Shown here: one piece after another, positions 1-8,425 of the stretch
Position numbering within the stretch: position 1 is the first letter of the stretch
Layout: every line of letters begins with the position of its first letter
Source of the DNA: Streptococcus sanguinis
Lineage (GTDB): Bacteria > Bacillota > Bacilli > Lactobacillales > Streptococcaceae
Direction: 5' to 3'
DNA length: 64,000 nucleotides
Assembly (NCBI RefSeq): GCF_900635155.1
Contig: NZ_LR134002.1
Coordinates: forward strand, 2,296,224-2,360,223
Position numbers and translations under genes: made by a program
The notes under the pieces: model-generated
Told to the model about the DNA's origin: nothing
Seen by the model: the letters and a program-made list of their open reading frames with translations, nothing else
Databases searched by the model: none

Positions 1-129
1 ATCTCCTGTATCGTGCACAGCATCGGCTAGTACAGCGCTGGAATTGAACATGAAGCCAAAAATAAACTCGAGAAGGGCAAAGGAAAAGTTTAACAGAAAG
101 GCAATAGTCATATTTTTACTAGATTTCAC
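1..129 (-). CDS. Cation diffusion facilitator family transporter (5' end only)
   Basis: Only the first 43 codons lie in the window; the gene runs off the left edge. Read leftward from a GTG at 129, which follows a strong AGGAGG ribosome binding site, the peptide has a hydrophobic first helix and then the stretch NSSAVLADAVHDTGD. That stretch matches the metal-binding DAxHD region in the second helix of CDF (zinc/manganese/iron efflux) transporters. The family assignment is good; the metal cannot be predicted from this fragment. It is divergent from the TetR gene on the other strand, so the two may share control through the palindrome at 181-193. Confidence 0.8.
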   Translation of the reverse strand, partial: MKSSKNMTIAFLLNFSFALLEFIFGFMFNSSAVLADAVHDTGD

Positions 130-162
130 GGCAGCCTCCTTTCAGTTTGGCTAAATTTATAG

Positions 163-193
163 TATAATGTAATCAAAACGGAACACCTTGTTC
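163..193 (+). promoter_or_regulatory. Promoter -10 and TetR-type operator palindrome
   Basis: A TATAAT at 163-168 is followed 12 bases later by the perfect palindrome GAACACCTTGTTC (5-bp arms, 3-bp centre) at 181-193. The palindrome lies just past the expected transcription start and upstream of a TetR-family gene, the usual layout for autorepression. It also lies upstream of the divergent CDF gene. The operator role is inferred. Confidence 0.5.
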
Positions 194-298
194 AGTTTTC
201 TTCATCTTTATTATCCCTTATTCTCAGAAAGGAAACAAGAAGCAATTGAGTGGCTTTGTCTGTTATTGAACAATCCTGCTCTTTTGTTCCGAAACGCT

Positions 299-820
299 AT
301 GGACAGACGAGTCAAGAAATCACGCGCAGCTATTTACCAAGCTTTTATCAGCCTGCTGCATCAAAAAAGTTATGAAAGCATTACAGTGCAAGAAATCATC
401 GACCTGGCAGACGTTGGCCGGTCGACTTTTTATGCCCATTTCGATACCAAGGAAGCTCTACTAGAGGAGGTTTGCCAAGACCTCTTTCAGCATACCTTTC
501 TTGAACGCGACGACGGCAAGGACCTCTTTGAAGCAACCGCCCATATTTTCAAGCATTTCCAAAAGAATCAGGACAAGATTGCAACCTTGCTGCTTTCGAA
601 AAATATCTATTTCACCAATCGCTTAAAGATTGAGCTGGAAAATTATCTCTTTCCGATGATTCAGGAGCAGCTCTTGCAGAAAAAATCTCAGCTGCCAGAG
701 CCCTTTCTGAGAAATTACGTGACCTCTACCTTTGTGGAGACGGTCAGCTGGTGGCTCCAGCAGAAGAAAACATTGCCAGAAACAGTTATCAGCCAGTATT
801 TTCTGGATTTGATGGACTGA
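299..820 (+). CDS. TetR/AcrR family transcriptional regulator
   Basis: A 173-residue protein with an N-terminal TetR helix-turn-helix: residues 1-60 include the typical pattern ITVQEIIDLADVGRSTFYAHF. The C-terminal two thirds is a helical ligand and dimer domain of the small streptococcal TetR type. The frame is open back to a TTG at 188, but the homologous start is the ATG at 299; the upstream codons read like untranslated leader and overlap the palindrome at 181-193. No good Shine-Dalgarno precedes 299, so the start is moderately certain. An MFS transporter follows 42 bp downstream on the same strand and is the likely target. The inducer is unknown. Confidence 0.85.
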   Translation: MDRRVKKSRAAIYQAFISLLHQKSYESITVQEIIDLADVGRSTFYAHFDTKEALLEEVCQDLFQHTFLERDDGKDLFEATAHIFKHFQKNQDKIATLLLSKNIYFTNRLKIELENYLFPMIQEQLLQKKSQLPEPFLRNYVTSTFVETVSWWLQQKKTLPETVISQYFLDLMD

Positions 821-862
821 TTTTATTTTGATATTTATTTATATAGGAGGAAACTTAACTTT

Positions 863-2029
863 ATGAAAAAGCAACATTCGAAATTTTTGCTCCCAGGTAT
901 TCTGATGGTGGGGGTTGTCCTACGGGCGCCTTTTGCAGTACTGCCTGTTGTGCTAGGCGATATTGCTAAGGGACTGCAAGTTCCCGTCAACTCACTGGGA
1001 CTGCTGACTAGCCTACCCTTGATCATGTTTGCACTCTGCTCAGCCTTTTCCCCACGCCTGGCTCAAAAGGTCGGCCTGGAAAAGCTCTTCACCATAGCCA
1101 TGATTGTGCTTACTCTGGGCTCTTTTATTCGTATCTTTAACCTGCCTCTACTCTATGCAGGTACAATCATGCTAGGGGCTGCTATCGCCGTCTTAAATGT
1201 GCTCCTGCCTAATGTCATTCAGGCCAATCAGCCAGAGAAAATTGGATTTTTAACCACGCTTTATATCACTTCTATGGGACTGGCCATCTCAATCATGTCT
1301 CCCTTGGCTGCGCCTATTGTCCGCTTAGCTGGCTGGAAAGGACTGATTCTCGTCCTGACCTTTATCTGCTTACTGGCCTGCTTAATCTGGCTGCCTAACA
1401 GCCGGCACAATCACAAACTGACTAGTAAAAACCGCGAGCAGCAAATGGGCTCCCTGCTAAAAAATCCTAGAGTATGGGCTCTGATTGTTTTTGGCGGCCT
1501 GCAGTCTTTACTCTTTTATACGGCTATCACTTGGCTGCCGACTCTTGGGCAGTTGGCTGGACTTTCCAATGATGCTACTGGATTCTTGGCCTCTATCTTT
1601 TCCTTTATCAGTCTTCCTCTGGCTATGACGATACCTAGTCTGACAACGCGTTTATCCGCTAAAAAACGCTTAGGAATGATTGCTCTCTTCTCTGTAACTG
1701 GTATGGTTGGTCTGAGTATGCTGCTGGTCAAGACAGATTCCTTTGTCTACTGGCTCATTCTCAATCTGCTAATCGGCATGTCTGTCAGCGCCCTCTTCCC
1801 CTACCTCATGGTTACTTTCTCGCTGAAAACCAGTACTCCTGAACAAACCGCTCAGCTATCTGGCTTAGCCCAGACTGGTGGTTATATTCTGGCCGCCTTT
1901 GGACCTAGCCTCTTTGGATACAGCTTTGATTTATTCCATTCCTGGACTCCAGCCATCTTCATTCTCATTGGCTTGGCTGCCATTGTGACGCTAACTCTCT
2001 TTTACATTGAGAAGTTTGACAAGATCTAA
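863..2029 (+). CDS. MFS transporter, CynX/NimT-like
   Basis: A 388-residue integral membrane protein with about 12 hydrophobic segments and no signal-peptide cleavage site. It opens with the pattern GILMVGVVLRAPFAVLPVV, typical of the cyanate/nitroimidazole (CynX/NimT) branch of the major facilitator superfamily. Start ATG 863 follows a strong AGGAGG. It lies directly behind a TetR gene, so it is probably cotranscribed with it and repressed by it. Related proteins export or import small organic anions and drugs; the substrate here cannot be read from sequence. Confidence 0.85.
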   Translation: MKKQHSKFLLPGILMVGVVLRAPFAVLPVVLGDIAKGLQVPVNSLGLLTSLPLIMFALCSAFSPRLAQKVGLEKLFTIAMIVLTLGSFIRIFNLPLLYAGTIMLGAAIAVLNVLLPNVIQANQPEKIGFLTTLYITSMGLAISIMSPLAAPIVRLAGWKGLILVLTFICLLACLIWLPNSRHNHKLTSKNREQQMGSLLKNPRVWALIVFGGLQSLLFYTAITWLPTLGQLAGLSNDATGFLASIFSFISLPLAMTIPSLTTRLSAKKRLGMIALFSVTGMVGLSMLLVKTDSFVYWLILNLLIGMSVSALFPYLMVTFSLKTSTPEQTAQLSGLAQTGGYILAAFGPSLFGYSFDLFHSWTPAIFILIGLAAIVTLTLFYIEKFDKI

Positions 2030-2040
2030 TATAGACGAAA

Positions 2041-2070
2041 AAACGCTTAGAAATCCTAAGCGTTTTTGCA
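2041..2070. terminator. Bidirectional terminator, MFS gene / S41 peptidase
   Basis: Stem AAACGCTTAG (2041-2050) pairs with CTAAGCGTTT (2056-2065), with A and T tracts on the two outer sides. The convergent genes on both strands end here; the right arm contains the stop codon of the S41 peptidase gene. Confidence 0.85.
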
Positions 2071-3318
2071 ATAGTTGAGACACTCTTCTAGATCCACATC
2101 CCGTTCTAGGTGCTCTGGTGTCCAAGGAATCAGGATATCCGGTTCAACTCCCTTATCATTCATGCCCTTTCCTTGATCAATCCTAGTGTCACGTGAAGTG
2201 GGAAACAGGAGCTCATAGTCACCAAAATCCTTCACGCAGCAATTGGAATAATCTAAAATTCCCATAGTCGGACGCCCTAGGACCGTAACCTTGGGCATCT
2301 TTTTCATGGTATCAACAAAATTATCACCTGAAGACCCGCAGGTAACATCTGCTAGTACAAAGACTTTTTCAGGTCGAGCTAGACCTAGAACATCTGGTAG
2401 AAAGTTCTGATTGCTGTCTTCATTGCCATAAAGGACATACCCTTTCCCCCGATTTTCTTCTAGCTCTTTTAGAAATTCTTTGAGAATCTGGTGAGTTTCT
2501 GCTGACAAGTTTGGATCTTCTAGGATATTTTGCATCAGTTGCTGACGCAAATCAACATTTCTATCCGTATAGAGAATCTCCATCCCATCATCGCTTGGCA
2601 AATCTAAGTCACTGAAGGTCTTTCCCTGAGGGAGAGTATATTTGAAAAGTGGATAATAAAGCGAGTCCGTCCCGCCATAATTGACTCGAACATCAATGAT
2701 TAAATACTTGGCCTGCTCAATAGCTGCTTGACTGTCTGCATATAGCTGAGTGATGGCTGCCTCATCCGTAAAATCCTCTAACTTAAGATAGACGATGTCC
2801 TCAGAAAGGCTGCGCCATTCAATCTGCGACGGCTTCTTTGGGTGGGCGATTGGCTGAACATGCAGTTGCTCTTCCTCGCCATTGCGTACTACCGTAACTT
2901 CTCCGGCATGCTCCACAAAGTAAGCCCACTCCTTGTGCTGTCGCTCTGGTGTGGAACTGACAAAATAATCCTTGTGTTCTTGATAGACCTGAGGCAAGGC
3001 TTTCCCATCCAAGGCTAGAATCTGGTCGCCACGTTTCAGCCCCGTGTCATTATTTGCCTGCAGGACGTAGAGGCAGTCTTGATAGTATCTCACTTTAAAG
3101 CCGGGCAGTTGCGTTTCCTTAAGCCCAAAACAAACATGAGACAAAATCCCAAAACTGGCTATATAAAAATGCATCTGGTAGAGAAAATCCTCTTGGCTCA
3201 TCTGGTCTGTGATACGCGCTCGATATTCTTCGGGATTTGCACCCGTGATGTCTTTCTTTGTAGAGGAATCCTCTCGCATAATTTCTACGACTTGGTCAAA
3301 AATCTCTGTTTTCTTCAT
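2056..3318 (-). CDS. S41 family peptidase (C-terminal processing peptidase-like)
   Basis: A 420-residue protein without a signal peptide or membrane segment. A PDZ-like stretch around residues 85-115 (LKRGDQILALDGKALP) is followed by the S41 tail-protease fold: the GGTDSLYYPLF region and the nucleophile motif TCGSSGDNF. A conserved late segment reads GMNDKGVEPDI. These are marks of tricorn/CtpA-type serine peptidases, here apparently cytoplasmic. Its stop lies in a terminator shared with the MFS gene, and its start is 3 bp from the stop of the glycosylase gene, so the two are probably cotranscribed. Substrates are unknown. Confidence 0.85.
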   Translation of the reverse strand: MKKTEIFDQVVEIMREDSSTKKDITGANPEEYRARITDQMSQEDFLYQMHFYIASFGILSHVCFGLKETQLPGFKVRYYQDCLYVLQANNDTGLKRGDQILALDGKALPQVYQEHKDYFVSSTPERQHKEWAYFVEHAGEVTVVRNGEEEQLHVQPIAHPKKPSQIEWRSLSEDIVYLKLEDFTDEAAITQLYADSQAAIEQAKYLIIDVRVNYGGTDSLYYPLFKYTLPQGKTFSDLDLPSDDGMEILYTDRNVDLRQQLMQNILEDPNLSAETHQILKEFLKELEENRGKGYVLYGNEDSNQNFLPDVLGLARPEKVFVLADVTCGSSGDNFVDTMKKMPKVTVLGRPTMGILDYSNCCVKDFGDYELLFPTSRDTRIDQGKGMNDKGVEPDILIPWTPEHLERDVDLEECLNYCKNA

Positions 3319-3321
3319 CCT

Positions 3322-3903
3322 TTACTCCTTCTTCCAGGTGTCCTCATCATCCAGCAGGCCTCGCTTGGGCATTTTCGAGACATGACGATTGCCGGCCACA
3401 TAAAAGCCCAAGCGCTCCTCCCGCCAGGCATCTGTGCAGGTCACGCCAATCCGCGGACGGCTAGCAATCTGATTCGGAGTCAGGTCATAGGCTAATTGCA
3501 GACTGGAGGTCGCTAAACTTTGTCCATCAAAACGCTTATCAATCCCAGCGTACTTGGTTAGCTTACCAGGACCATTAGCTAAAAGACGGCCATCCGGCAG
3601 CTCCAAGGCTCGAATCAGTACGGCTTCGGCCACATTTTCAGCCTTGGTCACCAGATTCAGCATCTGATGACCATGAATCTGATAGACATACCAGTGACCA
3701 GCTGGCAGATACATGGATTCATTCTTAGGGGAGCGGCGCCCTCTAGCTGAATGACAGGCGCTGTCCTGACTTCCTAGATAGGCTTCTGTTTCGACAATCC
3801 GGCCTAACTTCTGGCCATTTAGAATCAGCTGCATACCTAGCAAAGCTCGCGCTGCTGCAACTGTGTCTGTCTCGATTAGTTTCTGAAAATTTCTTGATAA
3901 CAT
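3322..3903 (-). CDS. 3-methyladenine DNA glycosylase (AAG/MPG family)
   Basis: About 193 residues. The family core is clear: GRIVETEAYLGSQDSACHS, with the catalytic glutamate and the ARGRR..KNESMY segment, then YVYQIHGHQMLNLVT, and later NGPGKLTKYAGID. These enzymes remove alkylated purines from DNA and start base-excision repair. I take ATG 3903 (MLSRNFQK) as start from homology. An ATG at 3930 in frame is also possible; neither has a strong ribosome binding site. A TATAAT lies at 3917-3912, so transcription from there would give an almost leaderless mRNA for the 3903 start. Confidence 0.85.
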   Translation of the reverse strand: MLSRNFQKLIETDTVAAARALLGMQLILNGQKLGRIVETEAYLGSQDSACHSARGRRSPKNESMYLPAGHWYVYQIHGHQMLNLVTKAENVAEAVLIRALELPDGRLLANGPGKLTKYAGIDKRFDGQSLATSSLQLAYDLTPNQIASRPRIGVTCTDAWREERLGFYVAGNRHVSKMPKRGLLDDEDTWKKE

Positions 3904-3992
3904 AGGTTGATTATAGCATGATTTCTCCATTTACAGAGGAAAAGAAATGTTGCAAAAATGTTATTTTTCTCCTTCTCATAGACTGGTTATTT

Positions 3993-4009
3993 GTTACAAA
4001 ACAATTACA
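3993..4009 (-). promoter_or_regulatory. WalR/VicR-type box
   Basis: On the minus strand the sequence is TGTAAT-N5-TGTAAC. This fits the WalR (VicR) consensus TGTWAH-N5-TGTWAH known from low-GC Gram-positives. It lies between the divergent glycosylase and lipoprotein genes, about 175 bp before the lipoprotein start. The rest of 3904-4183 is AT-rich intergenic DNA with no other signal I can assign. Confidence 0.4.
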
Positions 4010-4183
4010 ACGCAAATAGCCCAGAAAGTTCGAAAAGCCTTTTAAAATCTGTATGTTTTCTATTTATCTTACATATATTCTGTAACATTTTTATTAACGC
4101 AGTATGTTATTTGTGTATCAATCCGGTTTTTCATTGCTTCAAATGAAATATTTGTTTAATATTATACTAGAAGGAGGGGTAAG

Positions 4184-4579
4184 ATGAAAAAATTATCTAA
4201 AATTTCTTTATTTTTATTACCACTAATTGCACTTTTCTTTTTGGCAGCTTGCGGAAATTCTGCAGATAAGAAGACTGAAGAAAGCTCAAGTTCCAGCTCA
4301 AGCGTATCTTCTTCATCTAAAGCTAAGACAAGCTCTAGCAGCACATCTGAAGAAAGCGGTAGTGCCAAAGTCAACGTAAACGGCGGAGATGCTAGCGTTA
4401 ATGTAAATGGCGGAGACGAAAGCGGAGATGCTTCTGTTGAAACTAACGGAGACGGTAGTGCTAATGTACAAACTGACAACGCTGGTGTTAGCGTAAATGA
4501 AGATGGCGTTCATGTTCAAGGCGGCGGTGTTGATGTTAAGGTCGGCAGCGATGGATCTGTCAATATCCAAACACCTTAA
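4184..4579 (+). CDS. Small secreted lipoprotein with Ser-rich linker and VNVNGG repeats
   Basis: A 131-residue protein. The N-terminus is a lipoprotein signal peptide ending in the lipobox LAAC (Cys around residue 23). A serine-rich linker of about 30 residues follows, then a tail of short hydrophilic beta-type repeats (VNVNGGDAS, VNVNGGDES, VETNGDGSANVQ, VQGGGVDVKVG). The start has a strong AAGGAGGGG. The tail alternates small and acidic residues every second position, as in surface-exposed beta-solenoid or flexible wall-spanning segments. I recognise no named family. It is a single-gene unit with its own terminator. Confidence 0.8.
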   Translation: MKKLSKISLFLLPLIALFFLAACGNSADKKTEESSSSSSSVSSSSKAKTSSSSTSEESGSAKVNVNGGDASVNVNGGDESGDASVETNGDGSANVQTDNAGVSVNEDGVHVQGGGVDVKVGSDGSVNIQTP

Positions 4580-4612
4580 TTGAAAAACATATTTCGATTA
4601 TTATAAATCATG

Positions 4613-4637
4613 AAAACCGAGTTTTGCTCGGTTTTTT
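4613..4637 (+). terminator. Rho-independent terminator of the lipoprotein gene
   Basis: AAAACCGAG (4613-4621) pairs with CTCGGTTTT (4627-4635) around a 5-base loop and runs into T's. Confidence 0.9.
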
Positions 4638-4664
4638 GAATTTTTCCTGTGCATTTCAAAAAAA

Positions 4665-4714
4665 CTTGTAAAACATTAAAAAGGCTTGTAAAAACTTATC
4701 TGTCGTGTTATACT
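4665..4714 (+). promoter_or_regulatory. Promoter and direct-repeat operator candidate of the DeoR gene
   Basis: TTGTAA (4686-4691) and TATACT (4709-4714) are spaced by 17 bp and make a plausible sigma-A promoter. The 9-mer CTTGTAAAA occurs at 4665-4673 and again at 4685-4693, 20 bp apart; the second copy covers the -35. DeoR-family proteins often bind direct repeats at their own promoter, so this is a candidate operator. Confidence 0.5.
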
Positions 4715-4742
4715 CTATTCAGAAAAGCAAGGAGGGACAAGC

Positions 4743-5489
4743 ATGTATCAAGAACAACGCTTAGCTGAAATTTTAGAGCTCTTGGCTGAGAAAAAACAGC
4801 TGTCAGCCAAGGATATGATTGAGCATTTTCAGGTTTCTAAAGATACTATTCGGCGAGATTTTTCGATTTTGAGCGAGCGTAGGCTTGTGCAGCGCACCCA
4901 CGGAGGCATTATCCCGCTGGATACTAGCCGGCAAATCCCGTCCTTTAACGACCGTATCAACCAACTAAGTCAAGAAAAAAAGGCTATTGCTCAGAAGGCT
5001 CATGGCTTTCTCAAGCCGGGGCAGATTGCTTTCTTTGATGTCTCAACCATCGTTCTCCATCTGGCTCAGCGCATCAAGGAGCCTATGACAATCTACTCTC
5101 ATTCTCTGGATAATGCAATCATGCTGAGCACTCAGGACAAAGTGGACTTTCACCTCTTAGGCGGAAAATTTTATCCTAAAAACCGATTCTACTACGCGCT
5201 CAATGAAGCAGAGCTGCTGCAGCAAATTTCCTTTGACATTGCCTTTATCGGTGCAGCTAGTGTCTCTGATGGTCTAGTCAGCTTCGAAGACAAGGCCGAT
5301 GCTCACCTGAAAAAACTGGCTTTGAAGCACGCCAAGACTAAAATCCTGCTGGCCGAGCAAGACAAATGGCAGAAAGAGTCTAAGTACATACTAGGTCCTG
5401 TCAGCGACTTTGACTACTGGATCACGGACCAAGAGCCCAGCCCTGAAGTCCAAAAACTGCTTGGAGACAAGGTTAAAATAATTTATTAA
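4743..5489 (+). CDS. DeoR/GlpR family transcriptional regulator
   Basis: A 248-residue regulator. Residues 1-57 form the DeoR helix-turn-helix, including LSAKDMIEHFQVSKDTIRRD. The C-terminal domain is a DeoR-C sugar-phosphate-binding fold (FFDVSTIVLHLAQRI; the FIGAASVSDGLVSF loop; KLLLAEQDKW-like segment). Such proteins are usually repressors released by a phosphorylated sugar. Start ATG 4743 follows AAGGAGGGAC. A HAD-type sugar phosphatase gene follows after 32 bp in the same direction, which suggests a small operon handling a sugar phosphate. The ligand is unknown. Confidence 0.9.
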   Translation: MYQEQRLAEILELLAEKKQLSAKDMIEHFQVSKDTIRRDFSILSERRLVQRTHGGIIPLDTSRQIPSFNDRINQLSQEKKAIAQKAHGFLKPGQIAFFDVSTIVLHLAQRIKEPMTIYSHSLDNAIMLSTQDKVDFHLLGGKFYPKNRFYYALNEAELLQQISFDIAFIGAASVSDGLVSFEDKADAHLKKLALKHAKTKILLAEQDKWQKESKYILGPVSDFDYWITDQEPSPEVQKLLGDKVKIIY

Positions 5490-5521
5490 ATCGATCCATT
5501 AGACACATAGGAGGACGACCC

Positions 5522-6349
5522 ATGACAAAACAAGCGATTCGCCTGATTATTAGCGACATTGACGGCACCATTTTGGACGATCAGCACCAAGTGGATCCTA
5601 AGCTCAAGGATATGATTCCTCTACTAAACCGAGAAAAAATCCCTTTCGTCCTCGCTTCCGCACGTTCTCCTCTTGGTATGGAGCCGATTGCGCGTGAGCT
5701 GGGACTGGGAGATAATCCGCTGGCCTGCTACAATGGCGCTCTAGTCATCAAGGGCGACCCACAAGCTTACGAGACCATTATCGAGCACCCTCTGGATAAG
5801 GAAGAAATCCGTACTTTTCTGGAGCTAGTCAAGGCTGAATTTCCTAGCGTGTCCATCAATCTCTATTCCGGCAAGGATTGGATTGCCGATCGTTTGGATA
5901 AGTGGGTACAGATAGAGGCAGCTATTACAGGGGAGCAGCCGATGATTCAGAATGTACTAATGCCAGTACTAGATGCGCAAATGCCCGTCCACAAGCTACT
6001 TCTTATCGATAAAGCGCCTATCATCCAGAAACTCCATGACTACTTGCAGACCTTGGACTTTCCCAAGACAGCCTTTTATCTCTCTAAGGACAACTACATG
6101 GAAGTCACGGCCAAACATGTCTCCAAGGAGCAAGCCCTGTACGAAATTGCCCAGCACTACCAAGTGCCTCTAGAGCAGGTCATGACAATCGGAGACAACT
6201 TCAATGACCTTCCTATGCTGCAACTAGCTGGACTCGGAGTCGCTATGGGCAATGCCCCTGAAGCAGTCAAAACCAAGGCAAAAACCGTCACCAAAAGCAA
6301 CAATGAGCACGGGGTCGCAGAAGCTTTAAAAAAGTATGTTTTGATATAA
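5522..6349 (+). CDS. Cof-type HAD-IIB family phosphatase
   Basis: A 275-residue soluble enzyme. HAD motif I is DIDGTILDD at residues 12-20, with the two catalytic aspartates. Motif II lies in VLASARSP and motif IV in TIGDNFNDLPML. The IIB-type alpha/beta cap lies between, giving the Cof/YidA class that dephosphorylates sugar phosphates and cofactors such as FMN or PLP. Start ATG follows AGGAGG. It is the second gene of a two-gene unit with the DeoR regulator and ends in a shared terminator. Confidence 0.9.
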   Translation: MTKQAIRLIISDIDGTILDDQHQVDPKLKDMIPLLNREKIPFVLASARSPLGMEPIARELGLGDNPLACYNGALVIKGDPQAYETIIEHPLDKEEIRTFLELVKAEFPSVSINLYSGKDWIADRLDKWVQIEAAITGEQPMIQNVLMPVLDAQMPVHKLLLIDKAPIIQKLHDYLQTLDFPKTAFYLSKDNYMEVTAKHVSKEQALYEIAQHYQVPLEQVMTIGDNFNDLPMLQLAGLGVAMGNAPEAVKTKAKTVTKSNNEHGVAEALKKYVLI

Positions 6350-6352
6350 CCT

Positions 6353-6381
6353 AAAAAATCTGCCCTTGAGCAGATTTTTTT
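6353..6381. terminator. Bidirectional terminator
   Basis: AAAAAATCTGC (6353-6363) pairs with GCAGATTTTTT (6370-6380). It lies between the convergent HAD phosphatase and GNAT genes and overlaps the GNAT stop codon. Confidence 0.9.
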
Positions 6382-6865
6382 ATTGATGATAATCATAAGC
6401 CAGGCGAGAACTGCCGTCTGCCACATAAATAATGCCGCACTCACTAAAGCCGTAGTTCAGCACTGCTGCCTGCATAGCCTGATTGTCCGCATGGGTATCG
6501 ATTCGCAAATAGGGAATCTGCTGGCAGCAAAAATCAAAGACCTGACGGGATAGACCTCTGACTTGCCCGTTCGAAGCGATGCGGTGAATGGTGCCGTAAG
6601 GCTCCGTAAAATGCCAGGCTCCCTTTTCGATGACCTGATAGGTCGGGTCTTCTCCAATGATAAAAGCAAAGGTGCCAACTAGCTGCCCATCTTCCTCGAC
6701 AACAAAGGAGTGGCCAGCCACAATATCTTCCTCAATCAAGCCCACGCTGGGATAGCCTCCATCCCACTGAGTCGGATTGCCCTGGTCTTTCATGAACTGA
6801 CGGGCCACATCATAAATCGCCATAATGGCTGGGATATCTTCTGTTTGGGACAAACGAATCTTCAT
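6380..6865 (-). CDS. GNAT family N-acetyltransferase
   Basis: A 161-residue acetyltransferase of the GNAT fold, using acetyl-CoA. It begins MKIRLSQTEDIPAIMAIYD and shows the beta4 strand VVEEDGQLVGTFAFIIGE. The HRIASNGQVRGLSRQVF segment contains the CoA pyrophosphate loop in a degenerate form. The start at 6865 follows AAAGGAGG; an upstream extension in frame has no ribosome binding site and overlaps the dltD terminator. It lies downstream of dltD on the same strand but behind a terminator, so it is probably a separate unit. The acceptor is unknown. Confidence 0.85.
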   Translation of the reverse strand: MKIRLSQTEDIPAIMAIYDVARQFMKDQGNPTQWDGGYPSVGLIEEDIVAGHSFVVEEDGQLVGTFAFIIGEDPTYQVIEKGAWHFTEPYGTIHRIASNGQVRGLSRQVFDFCCQQIPYLRIDTHADNQAMQAAVLNYGFSECGIIYVADGSSRLAYDYHQ

Positions 6866-6879
6866 CTTTCCTCCTTTAT

Positions 6880-6911
6880 AAAAATAAGGCTGGAAAGTCC
6901 CAACCTTATTT
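6880..6911 (-). terminator. Terminator at the end of the dlt operon
   Basis: Read on the minus strand, the arms at 6911-6900 and 6893-6882 form a 12-bp stem with one G-T pair, followed by a T run. The left arm begins within the dltD stop region. Confidence 0.8.
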
Positions 6912-8174
6912 GAATTCTTCTGGTTTGCCAGTATACTGAGACCATTCCTTGCTGAAGAAGCGGTCATTCATCTGGTAGTTTGGCGCCGGCTGTGGATTGG
7001 CTACAAAAGGATCAACCGCCTTGTCAAAGGCCAGCCAGCCATTCCAGCCCATGTGAATAGTATCCTGCATGAAGTAAGGCTTGTCGCCGTCCTTAGAAAA
7101 GTCAGCAATGTTGGTAAAACCCTGACTTTCCAGCTGGTAGCGAATCTTAGCCACCGTCCGCTGGTACATTTCAGGACTGAGACCTGTATACTCCATCCAC
7201 TTAGAATTGACCGGTGGAATGATGAAGATGACATTGGTCTTTGACTTGGCGAACTGGTCCAGAACCAGCTGCAAGTCGTTGTACTCAGGGGATTTTTCAT
7301 AAGATTGCTTGGTTTGAAAACCTCTGAGCTTAGCAACCTTGCCGGCCAGACGGGTCTTGTAAAATTGATTGTCTATGCCGAATTGGTTGTTATTGGTCTT
7401 CTTCTTGGCTTCTGCCGTGGCAATCTCTTCCAAAGCTTTATAGGAGAAGGTATCTGGCAGATCCGCCATATAAGGCAAAATTCGCTGGTCATAATTTTCA
7501 TTATTAAGGGCAGCAAAGTTGCTAAAAAAAGCATCTTGGCGCTCATTAAGATGAGCCATCATCTCAATATGGCGCTCTTCAAAGCTGCTCAGCTTTTTAC
7601 CTTCAGACAGCTTCTGGACGCTCTCTGCCATAGCAACATCTGGATAGAGCTGAAGGAGGCGCTGGGCTGCATATTGTGCCGCCGCATCTCCCTGCTGCTG
7701 AGACAGATAAGCCGTCAGCTGATCGCTGTTGAAGTACTGCTGAAAGGCCGAAGCATCATAGCCGGTCTTGGTAAACCACTGGGGCGACACCACATAAACC
7801 GCCGTTTGTCCCTCCAACTCAGAGGACATCTGCTGCATACCAAAGTACTGATTAAATGATGCTGCCCCGCGCTGTCCTAGAAAATAGGGACGGTAGGAGC
7901 GGTCATATTTCTCAGCCAGCACTGCCGGATGCATGCTATCAAAGCGCAGCCATTCGCTAGATCCAAAGAAGGGCACAAAGCGCATCTTCTTATCGGTCAA
8001 AGCTGTCACCTTCTTACTGCGGCTCTTGAAATTTTCTGCTGTCAGGGTCACTGCCGAGCGCTTCTCTGCTTCTATATCATGCTTTTTATCAAGCGGATAG
8101 AAGAAAAAGAGCAGGGCAACCATGACCATGGCGCAGAAAACAGGCCCCAGAATCAGCCAGAGTCGTTTAAGCAT
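6906..8174 (-). CDS. dltD: D-alanyl-lipoteichoic acid biosynthesis protein DltD
   Basis: A 422-residue protein with one N-terminal membrane anchor (residues 5-27) and a large extracellular domain of the SGNH-hydrolase-like DltD family. The [14 protein letters not shown] block contains the catalytic serine, and the C-terminal [14 protein letters not shown] block contains the histidine. DltD acts last in transfer of D-alanine from DltB to lipoteichoic acid. It overlaps dltC by 8 bp, so translation is likely coupled. It is the last gene of dltXABCD and full length. Confidence 0.95.
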   Translation of the reverse strand: MLKRLWLILGPVFCAMVMVALLFFFYPLDKKHDIEAEKRSAVTLTAENFKSRSKKVTALTDKKMRFVPFFGSSEWLRFDSMHPAVLAEKYDRSYRPYFLGQRGAASFNQYFGMQQMSSELEGQTAVYVVSPQWFTKTGYDASAFQQYFNSDQLTAYLSQQQGDAAAQYAAQRLLQLYPDVAMAESVQKLSEGKKLSSFEERHIEMMAHLNERQDAFFSNFAALNNENYDQRILPYMADLPDTFSYKALEEIATAEAKKKTNNNQFGIDNQFYKTRLAGKVAKLRGFQTKQSYEKSPEYNDLQLVLDQFAKSKTNVIFIIPPVNSKWMEYTGLSPEMYQRTVAKIRYQLESQGFTNIADFSKDGDKPYFMQDTIHMGWNGWLAFDKAVDPFVANPQPAPNYQMNDRFFSKEWSQYTGKPEEFK

Positions 8175-8406
8175 TGCGAAGCTCCGTTACGCCTTCAACG
8201 ATTTTGTTGGCTGTGTTCCAGTCATCGCGGCCAAACTCTGACACTGGCACGCGGATGTCAAAACGGTTTTCCAGCTCAACAATCAGCTCGACCGTTCCCA
8301 TACTGTCTAGGACACCAGCGTCAAACAAATCCTCGTCCATCATGTCTGACACATCTTCCATAAATAGTTCTTCAATAATTTCAATTACTTCTGCTTTTAT
8401 ATCCAT
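8167..8406 (-). CDS. dltC: D-alanine carrier protein DltC
   Basis: A 79-residue acyl-carrier-type protein. Ser35 in [11 protein letters not shown] is the site that receives the phosphopantetheine arm, to which DltA loads D-alanine. Length and composition are typical of DltC. It lies between dltB and dltD with short spacing and overlaps dltD. The start follows a GAGGAAGAA ribosome binding site. Confidence 0.96.
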   Translation of the reverse strand: MDIKAEVIEIIEELFMEDVSDMMDEDLFDAGVLDSMGTVELIVELENRFDIRVPVSEFGRDDWNTANKIVEGVTELRNA

Positions 8407-8425
8407 TTTTCTTCCTCATTCATTT

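Noticed and set aside
188..298. N-terminal extension of the first TetR protein from a TTG at 188
   Set aside because: The extra 37 residues have no similarity to TetR proteins, the start codon lies inside the operator palindrome, and the known fold begins at the ATG at 299.
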